Source: Protula sp. h YS-2021 (Eukaryota > Annelida > Polychaeta > Sabellida > Serpulidae). Taken from it: 64,000 nucleotides of DNA. Of this stretch, positions 23,160-35,747 are shown one piece after another. A model generated the notes under the pieces. The model was not told where the DNA came from, made no database searches, and saw only the letters and a list, made by a program, of their open reading frames with translations. The stretch is from assembly GCA_949752745.1 (NCBI GenBank), contig OX457031.1:51531103-51595102 (forward strand), written 5' to 3'. The translations under genes and the position numbers were made by a program. Position 1 is the first letter of the stretch. Each line of letters begins with the position of its first letter.

Positions 23160-24420
23160 TCTATCTCTCGGTTTGAGACCAGTTCCTCCATCAGTTATGA
23201 GGCCCATACGCGAGGACTGGCCTTTCCCTGTTGTGTTTTCCGTAACTTACAGACCACAAGACAAGGCTGCATGCAACCTCTTCTGTAGCAATGGCCCGCT
23301 AGCTGTAGGCGCTTTTGTCTTATTTTGAAGATGACTGATGGGAAAGGGAATCGTTTCTTAAAAGGCTTTCCTAACTAATATTGAAGGATGCTGGGGAGCC
23401 TTGTGTAACAGCTATTTGATTGTCTGACCAGCTTCAGCGTCCAAACTTCTCAGCCATAGAAAAATACCGATTCCACAAAAAATTGGCGTTAAACTTCTTC
23501 GACATGCTTGACTTCTGTATCTTTTGCAGGCTGATGCATGATATCCACGACAGGGCTATTCCCTTTTCACATCTGTTGTCATGCTGTTTACCAGCTACCC
23601 TATGTCAGCTCATCTATTTGCTCAGTTGCTTGGTTGAAGGCTATCAAATTTGCCTCCTTTTGATTTACTAGCAGGCCTACACTCGCTAGGGCTTTCACTA
23701 TTCTTAGAAGCAGTTCTTTTGCATGTTCAGTTATTACTAGTAAGCACTATGTCATTCGCTAAGTCTAGATCCGTGTGCAGTGGGGACCTCTGTGTCGGCT
23801 TTCCCTTATTTAAAGACTGAACCCTAACTTTCCCTCTTTACCTATGATTACTCGTCGGAGAGCATGAGCTAATGCAATGATAAATAGACAAGGAGCAAGT
23901 GTTGGTTTTAGTATTCTTACATGACTTCGATAGCTTTTGCAAGCCGTTCGGGTATGCTGTATGCTCGAAGGATTTTAATCAACTTCCATCTGTGAACAGT
24001 GTCAAGCGCCTTCCTGAAATCGATAAAGTGAGAATACAGCTTGTAACATTTTGACTTCAGCACCTTTTATTATCCTAGTATCGCAAGTATTTGACTTGTA
24101 ATCGATCTTTTAATTCGAGTTTCCGTTTGATTCTTTCGTTTATTGTGGATCTATGGTTGATGTGGTGCGATTTGATTGTAGGATATTGCAACTAGTGAGC
24201 TTAAGCTTATCTCGCTGTAATTCCTTCCTTACGAGAGACCCACTGGGTACTGTATTCATACTTGACAACTGATCAGCTTCTTGTCCTTCTAGAACAGCAC
24301 GATTACATAATTCTAGGACACTATCAAGGTTGCACTTCTTTAAAACCTGCGGTTGCATATTGTCTTCTCCACTAGCTTTACCTTCAACTATCGATTCAGT
24401 TAGGAGGATATCATTCAAGA
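23160..24420 (-). mobile_element. non-LTR retrotransposon RT remnant (minus strand)
   Basis: Read on minus from 24420 downwards. GKASGEDNMQPQVLKKC (near 24375) and LCNRAVLEGQEADQ are upstream RT-domain sequence. HFIDFRKALDTVHRWKLIKI (near 24030) is motif A, LAPCLFIIALAHALRR (near 23900) is the LAPFLF region, and a DLDLANDIVL sequence (near 23775) is a decayed DDIALL catalytic box. Several frameshifts and stops make it a dead copy. It differs from the LINE at 7440-8612 (FIDFRKALDTVH versus FVDLKPAFDIVW), so two LINE families are present. Confidence 0.75.
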
Positions 24421-24627
24421 GAATTTAATTTATTGAAAAACCTCTGTGAACTGTCCTAATTCTGTCAAAATATCAATAAAACATATTGCAATTAATTCAG
24501 ACCACTTTTGTCAATATATGTAAACGTCATGTAATAGTTTGTCCTTGAGCTGCAATTCAGAGGGCAAAGAAAATAATACAATGCAATGTTGGAAACTTGC
24601 ATATTGAAATTGAAATTGAAAATAAAA

Positions 24628-24673
24628 ATGCAATTGCTGTTAAGTTTTGTGTTGCTTTGTTTCATAGCCGCAG
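24628..24673 (+). CDS. CAP-superfamily secreted protein, exon 1 (signal peptide)
   Basis: ATG at 24628 opens MQLLLSFVLLCFIAA, a near-ideal signal peptide, ending at a donor CAG|GTAGGT (GT at 24674) in phase 1. It fits the phase 1 acceptor of the exon at 25380-25439. No TATA box was found upstream. Confidence 0.65.
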
Positions 24674-25379
24674 GTAGGTTTATCTTTCTTTGGGTATAAA
24701 TATGTAAATTTGTGTAGCTTTTTGCTATGCACAAATATTAGCATTCTAAATGTTTTTGCTTTTTGCATAAGTTGAGTGTCCAGTAAGGGCCAATCCAAAA
24801 TGAAATTCATGTTAAAACATATTTAATTTTTTATATGATCTGACATGAAGCTATACTGTATTTTTTACTCATTAACATTTATTTAAATAAATTATATGTA
24901 TTAAAACTTAAAAGTATATCAAATATTGTGGTGAATAGAAAATCTTATGTTTTGCATGTAAATTTTCAAACACCGGTATCAAAGTACAAAGCTGAAAATG
25001 AACCATAATATAGCTAAAACAACTATACCGAAGCCATTTTAAGTATTGAGGCATATTTGTATGTACATGTGAATACTCTAAGCTCTCGTCCAATAGAAAA
25101 GGCAGGATTCAGACAGATCTACCAACAAATGATTTGTTGTATTATATAGATGTACGTAAATATAAATTCTAATTGCTTTGCATTCTTAATTAATTATTAA
25201 TTCCTCGCAGCTTGGGTGCATGCACAGTTGCCATTAGCATGGCAATGGATATATAGTTTTATCTGTTATATTTGATACAAAATGAGTGAGAATATTTTGT
25301 CTTTTTTTATCCAATATCAGAAACAGCGAAATGCCTGTTTAAAGTTTCCCGTCATTCTGATTTTGTTTCTTTCTTCAAG

Positions 25380-25439
25380 CAAAGGCCGAACATATTGAAT
25401 TGGGGAAACCCCAGTTTCTTCATGCCAAAAATTTGGAAG
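25380..25439 (+). CDS. CAP-superfamily secreted protein, exon 2
   Basis: Acceptor with a good pyrimidine tract (TTTCTTTCTTCAAG) and perfect donor GAAG|GTAAGT. It enters and leaves in phase 1. It encodes a short pro-region (AEHIELGKPQFLHAKNLE) between the signal peptide and the CAP domain. Confidence 0.6.
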
Positions 25440-26439
25440 GTAAGTTACATCATGTCAAAATCCACTTTTGAACATACGAATATAAAAAAAACCAGACTCA
25501 GTTGTAAGGCTTTAAAGATTTAAGTTTAACTTGAAATTGCCCATGTTTAAAGATCGCTTGGTCTACATTGCTGAGCTCGACTGCAGCTTTTAAAATGTAG
25601 CAGTATTCAAGCATGCCATTAAAATTTCAAGTTAAAAGGCACAAAATACAAGATTCTGAAATATTATTGAGAAATCAGAAGCCTTCTGCAAAGCTTTGGG
25701 TGCAAATAAAAATTCTTTATTTGATATTGACAGCAAACATAAAACACCGCATGATTAAAAGCATAGGTTATATTATTTAAAAAAATTAGTAGCTCGTGAT
25801 CCTAACTATGGATTAAAGGACCAAAAGTGTTGTAAAATGTGTTGGTTCTGATTTAATATAGAAGCTAATGAAGCTGTCAAGTCTTTAGTGAAAGGATCAC
25901 ACCACAATAGAAACAAAAGAGCGATAGTCAATGGAGGTTCAGGTAGTTTACAGTGCTGTAGTCAGCTCTCATAGCCAGTGTTGCTGCAGGTAAAGTACAA
26001 TGTCATGGTCAGCATCGGTCCGGGCTCAGTGCACCGTCAGAGTAAGTATCGTTATAGGTGCAGGTACATTATACTGCTGTACCTAAAGGTGAGGAAAGTA
26101 CAGTCTGTTTAGACAGCAGCAGATTAGCATTTTGCCATAGGGAATAATGTTACAAGGCACGGTTATACACGGTAAGTGTGGTAAAGTTGACATTGATTGT
26201 CATTTGTTCTATTAAATTAATTTTAAAAAATCGTAAAAGTGTATAGCCGATAGGGATTTTACAGCATCAGTAACGTAAATACGTTGCACTTTATTTTGAC
26301 AGAAACAAATAAAAAGCTGTTCTTAGTGAATTCGTATGCCTGTTTATTTTTAATGTCACATATTTGACTGTTTTGTACGCGTTCATGTAGCAGTTGATAT
26401 TTAACTCTGCTTGTCATTGGTTGTTGTGAATCTACACAG

Positions 26440-26528
26440 GAAGTGTGCTAAGCAAGGATGAGGAGCTGCTGTTGGACACACACAACTCATTGAGAAATGC
26501 TATAAATGCACCAGGCATGAAAACGTTG
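26440..26528 (+). CDS. CAP-superfamily secreted protein, exon 3 (CAP helix 1)
   Basis: Acceptor CTACACAG, donor ACGTTG|GTAGGC; enters phase 1, leaves phase 0. It encodes LSKDEELLLDTHNSLRNAI followed by NAPGMKTL, the CAP N-terminal helix with its HN-x-x-R signature and the M-x-x-L leading into the next exon. CAP proteins are secreted and bind lipids or other ligands. Typical roles are immunity, reproduction or venom. Confidence 0.7.
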
Positions 26529-27620
26529 GTAGGCTTATGTGTTAATAACACGCCTGTCAATGTTCCGAATAAAATGCGCAAAAAGTTTGCATTTCGACTG
26601 CAAATGAAGCGGGTAAGAATGAAAAAAATGATAGAGAATATCCCGAAGAAGCTCATGCTTAGAATATATAAGCCATTGCAACTTAGAACTACTTGTTAAA
26701 TTTCTTTAAACTTTTTAAAAATAGCATATACGTTGTTAAAATGCGATTGCTCTTCGGTGCCAAGGCAGTTACCATTTAGGCAGAATATCTCTACCCGAGA
26801 ACTCGCGCGGATGAACAGCTGTCTAGTCTGGTAGCTTTGTAACTGAATATTGCGCGAGCCGTTTGACTCTTTAATGAAAGAACTGATGGCGTGAGGGTGA
26901 GAAGGCACCATGATGGGTGGCTCGCAGGCTTGTCTGGTCGCCCGTACCGGGGCCGAAACATGCTTGCAAAGCTAGTGGATGGCCCTGGTGATGGATTATT
27001 TTCATCGTTTTCCTGACTTCCGTTTACCCGATTACTTTGCAGTCCAAAATTTTGCGCATATTACTCGGAACGTACATATTTGGCTATGTCAAATATTAAC
27101 ATAAAATGTTTGGATGAAATATAATCAAGCACTGACATTATATAACTATTAATTTTAGATGTCTAGTGAAAAATCTGCTCATCGATTAGAACTGCTATAT
27201 AATTTAACTAAAACGCAAAAGGATTTCCATGGCGATATTAAACCAATAAATGTGAAAACCCTGCTGATCCTTATCTGATGAACGAGTGGCTTTAAATAGA
27301 AATAAACCGGAATATAGGTTTTTAAAAGTGGCTTTACTCCTGGGGAGGCCTTGTGCTCGAGTTCTAGTGTAATGTAAAGTGTTAACGTAGAGTACTTATG
27401 ATAGACAAATCGAACAATTTTACCTCACTATTGCCATAATATATAACATACTCATCAATAATTATAAACATAATATAAGATGGAAAAATCTTAAGGCCTA
27501 TTGTGTAACATTATTGATTTGAATTAAATAACCTTTATAACAATTATAATTATAACAAGGCGAATAGCAATGCAAATTATAGGGTAGGGCCACTTAGTAA
27601 CAATTGTTATATATCGACAG

Positions 27621-27709
27621 CGATGGGACACAGACCTGGCCGCCATGGCGTATAGTGTGGTGGATAGCTGCGTGTGGCAACACGTCATCTATGATGTCAA
27701 GGACGAATG
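27621..27709 (+). CDS. CAP-superfamily secreted protein, exon 4
   Basis: Acceptor TATATCGACAG. It encodes RWDTDLAAMAYSVVDSCVWQ then HVIYDVKDE, the WD-x-x-LA-x-x-A…C core of the CAP fold. The donor that keeps the phase is AATG|GTCTGA, a weak GT site, leaving two bases that combine with the first base of exon 5. Frame continuity on both sides supports the call despite the weak donor. Confidence 0.65.
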
Positions 27710-27916
27710 GTCTGATTGACTTGCGTTTGTTAATGTACTGAGTTTTAGTGCGTGTGTGTGGCATGCTAAATGGCATAGTTTTTACTGGTTAAATAAGAAT
27801 TGCTTATTAATTTGTATATTACAATTCACATGTTCAAAAATATAGACTAAGTGTATGCAAGAAAAAGCTTTAAAAGTATAAAAATCATGTGTAAAATAGA
27901 TACAATACTATTTAAG

Positions 27917-28067
27917 GGATGGCGCTATAGGGCAGAACATTTATGGGTCTTTGAGTGATAGAGCCACTGGGAAGGACAGCGTGAATGCCTGGTACAGGGA
28001 AATACAATACTACGACCTCGCCAGTGGTACATGTGACAGCGGTAGAACATGCTGGCATTACACGCAG
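27917..28067 (+). CDS. CAP-superfamily secreted protein, exon 5 (GQNIY and HYTQ motifs)
   Basis: Acceptor TACTATTTAAG, donor CACGCAG|GTGAAA. It encodes GAIGQNIYGS (CAP2-like motif), VNAWYREIQYYDLASGTC and TCWHYTQ. The last is the CAP1 signature, H-Y-T-Q, whose His with the His of HN can bind metal in this family. If not spliced onward, the frame stops a few codons later (28090). The terminal part of a typical CAP domain (VVW…GC) was not found nearby, so a 3' exon is missing or lost. Confidence 0.75.
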
Positions 28068-31000
28068 GTGAAAACGTATATAAAGTTCTAAATTAAGTTA
28101 CCAAGAATTATATTCATGAAAGGTAGAAAAAAAGAAATGTCGTAAAAACTCGCAATTTAAAGCAAACTTAAGAATTATTCGGAGATAATATAGAACTATT
28201 ATTTTAACCTCTTCAGGCATCAAATCAGTTTATATGTCCATTGATAGCGTTGAACATTTTCCTTAAACAGCAGTTTGTTCATATTTATATATGTGTTTGA
28301 CTGTCTTGGGCAATAATTTGCAAAAGAAGTAAACAGAAACAATTATAGACATAATACGACTTAAGGAACTGAAGTGTAAGGAGGCAAACTGACGTAATAC
28401 TGTTGTAAGGAGGCAAACTGACGTAATACTGTTGGTTTGTGGGATCATGTTGAGTATAGATATAAACGTAGGCAAATGTCACTAAAGCAAACACGACCAC
28501 ACACTCATTGAGCGGGAATGTTGGCCTAAAGAATTTATAGGTAATGGACTGTAAGAAATATACACAGGCTAACTGTGGGCAAATTGGCAGACGATCTGTT
28601 GGAAAATCAGCAGGTTAACTGTGGGAAAATCCCCACGCTACTTGTGGTAAAATCAGCTTTAGTAAAAATCTGTAAACATTTGGTATGAAAGTTGCTAATT
28701 AAGATCATTTACACTGGTTTGGGAGGAGGTGACTGGAGGGGGAGCACTGTCATTTCCAATGGTATGGGGGCATGCTATCAGTTACAATAATTTAGTTTTT
28801 TGATGAATTTAATCATATTTATGCTCATAATGGCAGGGTTCAAGCGTCCATTTAAGTCCGATAACATGGCAAAATTGCAGCTCGTTGTTATTACAAGGTG
28901 GGATTGACCTAGAGTAAGCAATGCTAATTTCACCTTTGTTGGCGACCGCACATGCATTTCTGTGACGTCATTTCGTTGCACCTTTGGTGCATCGTCAGTT
29001 AGGCATGTGGTTTTGACTATTGTTTAGTTGCTGCCCTTAATGGCACTTTCCGCCATGTCTAGTCGACGTCGTTGAATGGGCGTGTTATAAACAAAGCTGA
29101 ATATAAGTGTTGTTCTTTTCTCGTGACTTACATCCCTTTTCGTCGTCAATTAATGGAAGTCATTGGTGGTACAATGCCTACTTCATGCATATTTTCATGC
29201 AGATTTATTCATAGACGTAGTAAAATAGACCCTGTAAAGCCGACGTTGCAAATATGTGGTGGCTCCAACGAAATAATATATTGTCTTTCTGACGTTGTTT
29301 ATTAGTCTTTTGATTTCGCTTTGTGGTAGGATTTCCGACGTAAGGACGAAGTCACATGTCTTTTTTTCAACAAAGTAAAATGTCAACCAAATGACGTGAC
29401 GTTGTAACCACTTCTTAATGACACCGCTGAGCAGCATAGTGTTTGTTCTTTTCAATTCGGCTTAGGGACGTAGTTTTAACGTCATAATGACTTTGTTACC
29501 ACACGTGGATTTATCAACAACATGTTAACGATTCCCTATTCCATCATCACGACGTGACTTTTGTGACGTCAAAACGATATCGCTTTTCGGCGACGTATAT
29601 GTACGACACAAAAGTTTGTATCAGAAATCCTCCCAATCGTGACACACACACACAAAATGGACTATTTCTGTTGGCCTGCGTTTATTAAATTGCTTCTAAT
29701 CTTGCTCTGCTTTTACCTCCCAAAACAACTCCATCAACTGTGGACTGGGGTAAAGTTTCCTGACAGTCAGTTACCAGCTGAAGGTTCCTTTTATGAAAAA
29801 ATGTCCTTTAGTGACCGACAAAAGATGATTATGTGTCGTTAATAATATTAATGAGTTTGTTCATAGTAAATATGAGTATTTTACATGAAATGTACATATG
29901 TAGGCTATTTCATTCAGGTCGTTTCTGCCGAAACTGAGTATGTTGGATGTGCTGTAAAAATGTGTCCGATTTTGTACGTCGGGTTGAGGGAATTCAGAGA
30001 TGCTAAATTCATCGTTTGCAACTATTTCCCAGGGTAAGCTTAGATACTCATCACATACTATAGAATTACATAATTGCTTTATTTTCATTGTTAATATATA
30101 TATATATATATTAATCTTTCGCTGTAATGTTTTCTCATGGTTTTCTCTAAAAATAATGTAAACAAATGGTGTTCCAAAAAGAAAAGTACACCACAACTGG
30201 GTTTAAATTTTATTGGATTGAAATTTGTTTATTGATCAGAGCGCACCATTATGCTCAATATTATTTCGCATCAAAGTACATAAGTAAAAATGCAAGCAAT
30301 CGCTGCAACCAAAATATTGATCAATTTTCTATTTAAATATGTAATTATCTGACATTTTACTAACTGAAAGAAGATGTCCACATATTTTGTTTAAAAGAAT
30401 ATGTGTGCTTTCAACTTTGGGATTAGCCTTTTCATTTAAATAAACTATTTCGATCTTTGTTTTGGCACCACTTTTCTTAGATACAATCATAAGATGCTGT
30501 ATAAATTATGAAGCACAGTAACATGACCTACAAAACATAGCAGTTGTCGATTTAAGATAAATAAATTTCTTAGTTATGCAATGTGTTGCATCGATTGAAA
30601 TTAATCATGACTTATTTCTACGTCATTGTCTTTCAAGGGTTGACAACACAAGGCGACCATATTAACTGATCATCGAAAGCTACAATCTGCAGACATAGTC
30701 CATTGGCAAAGTAATGTCTAAAAAACAAAATATTTGTGCTTTGGGAAACAAATATAAACAGTAAAAGTAACACAACGTTAATTCATGTGCACATCCTATT
30801 ATTATATAAACAGAGCAACACGTTTATATTGTCAAATGTACCTTCTGTGACAAAAATATATTCCGAAATAATATATTTTTTAGAAAATTTTTAAGTTAAG
30901 TAATTAAAAAATCCAGATGCAGGACAAAAGGGAACTTCAAATTTACTTACATCATAATAAAAAATTTCGATTATCCCATTAATGCCTCTGGTTTTCTCTA

Positions 31001-32289
31001 GTGCCGCTTTATCTAAGTAAAGTATATTTTAGTTGCATACAATAAAAATTTCTTTCCTGTATATCTAGTCCAATATTAGATGTGATTCGGTTAATTTGGT
31101 AAGCAAAAATTGAGAATAAAAACAAAATTTAAGTTGATTAAAAAGCTGTATTATTCAGTGGAAATTTTTCACGACTATCAAATTTTACAAACCCTATTTG
31201 GTAGTCACTATCTTGTATTTTCAAAGAACATATTTTAATTACTATTATATATATATATCAATTTGAGTTTTAAGAATTCTAATTAAAAACTCTTCAAGCT
31301 TTCCCTGCAAAAATGTTTCTGGTTATTATATACTATTATATACTATATTGACACCACACAAGCTGTATTTGTGTTACTCTCAGATTTAGTTTTTGTATTT
31401 TGCATGCAATTCTGCGTGAAATAAACACTTTCCGTATTTCATGACAATTGTTGCGCGGTCAAGGCAGGATAGTATGTAGGAATTAAAATACGCAGAAGTA
31501 AACGCGAAAAACACAATGTTGTTGACAATTTTGGGCAAGGATACGATTTTAAGAAGACCCACATGACTTTTCATTTTTCTGAAGCTAAACTGAATGCGGT
31601 GATGAAACATAACCTGCAGCAACCTTGAATATTGGGATTAGTTTAATTCAAGTGGCTTTATTTAAAAAATGTTACATTAAGTTTGGTGCAGAATATGTGT
31701 GTATATAACTTTATAGTTACGGTAGGTTAAACCTGATAGCGTATGCCATGGACTCATATCATCATATTACAGTCATTTTTAAGTGCTATACTTGTGAGTT
31801 ATTTTCTGATAAGATAATGCGAAATCTTGACTTTTCGATATTTGGGTCAAAGTGAAATGAATAATTACCATGCGCCATGTGGGCCGTAGTGTTATAAATG
31901 CTCTGTCTATGTGATAAAAAACTAATGTGCAATACCAAACGCTCATTGTTGAACTAAATTGAGGAGAACAAACAGAAGCGACTGTTCACTTTTTATCCAC
32001 TTACGTGCAATAAAAAAGTACTGATATCACGCGTGAAACAATTTCTTTATGACTTTTGTGCAATTCCTAGACCCGTCTAAATAGCAAAGAAATACTTAAA
32101 GAATCAAAGGAAGTTTTAAGTGTTTCCGAGTTTACTGCATATTTCAAAGAGTACTCCTTAAAATTAAAATACGCACCAACATGCATAGTATTTACGTCCT
32201 GAGCTGGCTGCTGTAACATCCCTTCATACCCTAGTTCTCACTGAAAATCAGTATTTTCGGAAAAAGGCATTTCTTTTACCAAATACACC
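28068..32289. other. AT-rich gene-free stretch
   Basis: No supported exons. Contents: an exact 29-bp tandem duplication at 28376-28433, ACGTC/GACGT-rich text at about 29060-29620 and a short (TA)n at 30092-30110. A 67-codon frame at 29657 with a hydrophobic start (FIKLLLILLCFYL) has no supporting context. Confidence 0.5.
28376..28433. repeat. exact 29-bp tandem duplication
   Basis: The unit starting GTAAGGAGGCAAACTGACG and ending TACTGTT occurs twice with no mismatch, indicating a recent duplication. Confidence 0.9.
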
Positions 32290-32640
32290 TGGGTCAATGG
32301 GCATAAAGGCAGCATGTGTATGCTGAGAGCAACGGGTATTATTGGGAGTGTTGGGAACAATTGGGAGCAACTGTGATTATAGACAGCAGCACGTGTGTGC
32401 TGAAGGAAACTTTGATGATGGGAAGCAGCGTATGCACAGTGGGCATAATGGGCAGTACATGAGAGCTGAATGTGACTGGAATGGTAGGGAGCAGCACGGT
32501 TAAGTTGAGTGTAACTGTCATGGCGGGAAGCAGCACGAATGTGCTGAGTGAAATGTACATGATAGGGAGCAGCATCTATTTGCTCAGAGAAACGGACATG
32601 AACTGAGAGCAACTAGCATTTTGGGTTTAGCAATATCACG
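32290..32640. repeat. degenerate minisatellite, about 60-bp unit
   Basis: Units around GGGAGCAGCACG…GTGCTGAG recur near 32330, 32395, 32440, 32505, 32540 and 32580. Related degenerate copies continue at about 32830-33140. The unit length is a multiple of three, so long open frames appear on minus. Confidence 0.65.
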
Positions 32641-32704
32641 TGTGATGTCATTCGAGGACATCACGTTACTTACATGATAAGTATGGGATGACGATGGCGC
32701 GATG

Positions 32705-32775
32705 ATGGTTAACTCAGTTGGTTACAGTGTTGTTCTGGTTATCCCAAGTTTCCGAGTTCAAATTCGACTTGTGGT
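32705..32775 (+). mobile_element. tRNA-like sequence (SINE head or tRNA pseudogene)
   Basis: GGTTAACTCAGTTGG resembles a D-arm/A box, and GAGTTCAAATTCGAC about 40 bases later a T-arm/B box. The anticodon arm is not convincing and no acceptor-stem pairing was found. It differs from the SINE heads at 1066 and 14075. Confidence 0.4.
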
Positions 32776-34199
32776 GGAAAGCAAGGGTATTGTCAATCGT
32801 TCCAAGTACTTTGGCTAAGCATTTAATGGAGAAGCACCGTGATCATGGCGAACGTCACGGGTGCTGTGAGGGCCGGGAGCAGGGAGAGCACAACGAGTGC
32901 CGGAGTATCGGATGCTTTCACCAACGGAAATATTAAGAACATCATATGCGCTGTGAACATCAGGAAATTGGGAACATTTCTTGAGCTGTGTGCACCGGAG
33001 CCATGATACCAACATGAACACTATGACAAGGGATGGAAAACAAAATGTTCGTACGGAATATACATCAAAGTAATATGTGCAATACGGAAAGCAACACGTT
33101 CGTTTAGAGCAACTGGTGTCGGTGGAACAGCACGTATTTTGTCAGTACCGTATTCTCTAATAACATGCATCAATGTGAGGTTTGTCCATGCATTCTTAAA
33201 ATTTTATAGGTTTTTAAATATTTACGTTATGAAACAATTCGTGGCAAATTTATATAAAGTATTACGGTTGACCATTAGAGTTCATGGCATTGAACTCAAC
33301 TAGTAAACACTACGGCTTCAGTTCTCTCAACAGCAAATTGGTTTTGTTATCCAAAACCTGGTTTTCGATGCATTTACTTCTTGACAAAACTCTGTATGTA
33401 AATATTTTTTTCAATTTTGTGGCTTCCCAACACTAGAACGGAGTATACGTGTCAGAGATATACATTTATATAGTAGAAAAAGGCTCGCTGCTGAGGATGA
33501 AGTTACATATTCAAATATGAGTAAAACGATACTGAACTCAGAAAATAACATTATTACTCCAAGTGCGATGTGCATTTTATTGACAGTTTGAAAGAAAGCA
33601 AATTAATTGATTTCTGGAAGAGTGTTTAGATACTGAAACAGTATTGATTAGTTTGTGTTTTAATTTTTTATGCAATGTAGCATCGTCCTGCATTACAGGC
33701 ATTGCAGTTCCCATTGCCTATTAAGCTCTGCTATTTCTTAAAATAGTTACTGTTTCGTGCTTTTACAATATTTTGACTTTTCTGTTATTGATTCAACTCA
33801 GGGTATTACCGCCTTGCCTGAACTCATTTAGGAAATGCTTTTGAACTTTAGTACGGACATAGTCGAAAATATAGCTGAAACGTTTGGTAGAATATTGTGC
33901 TTAAAAGGGCCATCGTAAGATTGTAGCTGAATAGATCACATGGGCAACATGAGCCGTTAAGTATACTTAAAGAGTAGAGATAAGTTTGAAATCAGCAACT
34001 ACAGAAATTGTGTTAAGTAGCGTATCAGTTAGTCTTGATCTTATCTATGCATTTTTAACTAAAATCTGAAGTCTAGCCATAAAGATACAAAGAACTAGGA
34101 ACCTGAGGCCCAGTCCAGGCTTTTGTACAGACACATGTTTCAGGTAACAGTGAAAAGCTTCTAGTAGAGACGAACAGACGATCTGGTAATAAAGCGTAG

Positions 34200-34376
34200 G
34201 CTGAGAAAGAACCGCTCCGAGCTGAATCCAACGATTCCAACGGTTACAAGTGCAAGACCTGCAGGAAGATGTGTGCATTCAGGACAGCACTGACGTCACA
34301 TCACCGCGGCCACAAGTCTGATGTTGCTAGCCGTCATTCAGTGAAACTCAAGATAGATCCCACCGCAATTCAATGA
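34200..34376 (+). CDS. C2H2 zinc-finger terminal exon
   Basis: Open frame from an acceptor AAAGCGTAG to TGA at 34374-34376, 58 codons. It encodes one C2H2 finger, YKCKTCRKMCAFRTALTSH then HRGH (C-x2-C-x12-H-x3-H), in an acidic/basic context with a short C-terminal tail. It is likely the last exon of a zinc-finger transcription factor whose upstream exons were not identified. It could also be a fragment copied from elsewhere. Confidence 0.45.
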   Translation, partial: AEKEPLRAESNDSNGYKCKTCRKMCAFRTALTSHHRGHKSDVASRHSVKLKIDPTAIQ

Positions 34377-35747
34377 CAAATTTGAACTCGCAACTCTTCT
34401 GAAAAAGTTGTACCTATTTTATGTTATTGAGTGCTAAAAGTACACTGACAATTTTTGAAGTCGTCTAACATACAAGATATGAAGTTGCATGAAAAATGAT
34501 TTGCTGTCACATTAAAGACTATATGGAGGCTATGTATTATATTTCCGTCTGTATTCATTTTTGTTTGATTCTGGTTATGTAATTCATTAATATTAAGTCT
34601 ATTAACATATACATATAACCAAGAAGTATGACGTAACTTCTCTTCAGTAATCAATATGTAGTGACAATACTTGTGCCATTCACATGCGTCATGTGTTATC
34701 GATATTCTATTTGCAGTAATGAAGCAGACATGAAAAATGTCCATTACACTAGAGTCAGTTATCTAAATACTCTATATCAGCTTTAACATGTGATCCAAAT
34801 AAGTCACAGAGGATATTTAACAGCTATTGGACGTATGCAATTAAGCCGTGGTAATAATTCCTCTTAAGTCGCTGATTTAAAACCGTCTAGGATTGGTTCA
34901 AACACTAGTGGAAAGAAACCATGACCCTTTCCGCTGTTTGTCCAGTCGGGTTTGTTTACAAAAAGCAACCTCGAAGAGAAGAGGGCTGTAACATAAGCAT
35001 CGCATACAGAAGACGTGTGTCGTCATTTGTTATTGTGTATTTAACAAACTTAGGGAGGGAAAAGGTACAAAAAAATAACTTTATATTTTGATAACATAAA
35101 TTGATGACATAAACTTTTCAGTCAGTAGTGAAACTGGCAAATAGTCTATTTGCAATCTTCACAGTTTACAACCATATGCTTATTTTACTTCTTTACACAG
35201 TGACACTTTACAGGATTGGATTGACACAGCATGATGTCACATGACACAATACAGTACAGGAACAGTAAAAACACTAGACTGTTCAAATACAGTGTAATGT
35301 TTGATCAATAACAAGTGTCAGTCCCCATGCATAAGCGTTTAAAAGGTAGTGATAGTACAGAGATTGCGTAGTGGGAATTGCTGTGTGCGAAAGCATATGT
35401 ATATATAAGTATATAAGTTTGTTCCTATATATCGTCATCAGTTTCGGAACATTTCCTTCCTCGAAAAGTACATGAAATTATAGCATAATTGTTTTCAGAA
35501 CAAGGAAGGTTGAAAACCATTTTATTTGTGACGGTAATGTTTTAGGCAGCAAACTGAATTATTAAGAAGAATGAAAAGCTTTTTCAATAATATATTTTGA
35601 AGAGTTAAATAGAAAAATAAAATTTCGCGCATTTATGATAGATCTATTTTAATCTATCTGTTAACAGATAAAACATATGTCAACAGCCATTAACTAAAGT
35701 TTTTACATCAAATTATCGAATATTTTAAAATTTCAATTCCTCCTAAT
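34377..35747. other. gene-free stretch upstream of the TRAF-like gene
   Basis: AT-rich. I see no clear TATA box within 200 bases of the ATG at 35748 and no other exon. Confidence 0.4.

Noticed and set aside
22815..23176. Pro-Thr-Tyr-Leu repeat frames of 100+ residues
   Set aside because: (CCTA)n microsatellite; a four-base unit gives the same peptide in all frames.
26696..26911. 71-residue minus frame (FCLNGNCLGTEEQSHF)
   Set aside because: It lies in an intron of the CAP gene on the opposite strand, without splice support; probably part of a repeat.
29657..29842. Plus-strand frame with a hydrophobic start, possible signal peptide
   Set aside because: No promoter, no convincing donor in phase with another exon and no recognisable domain after the hydrophobic part.
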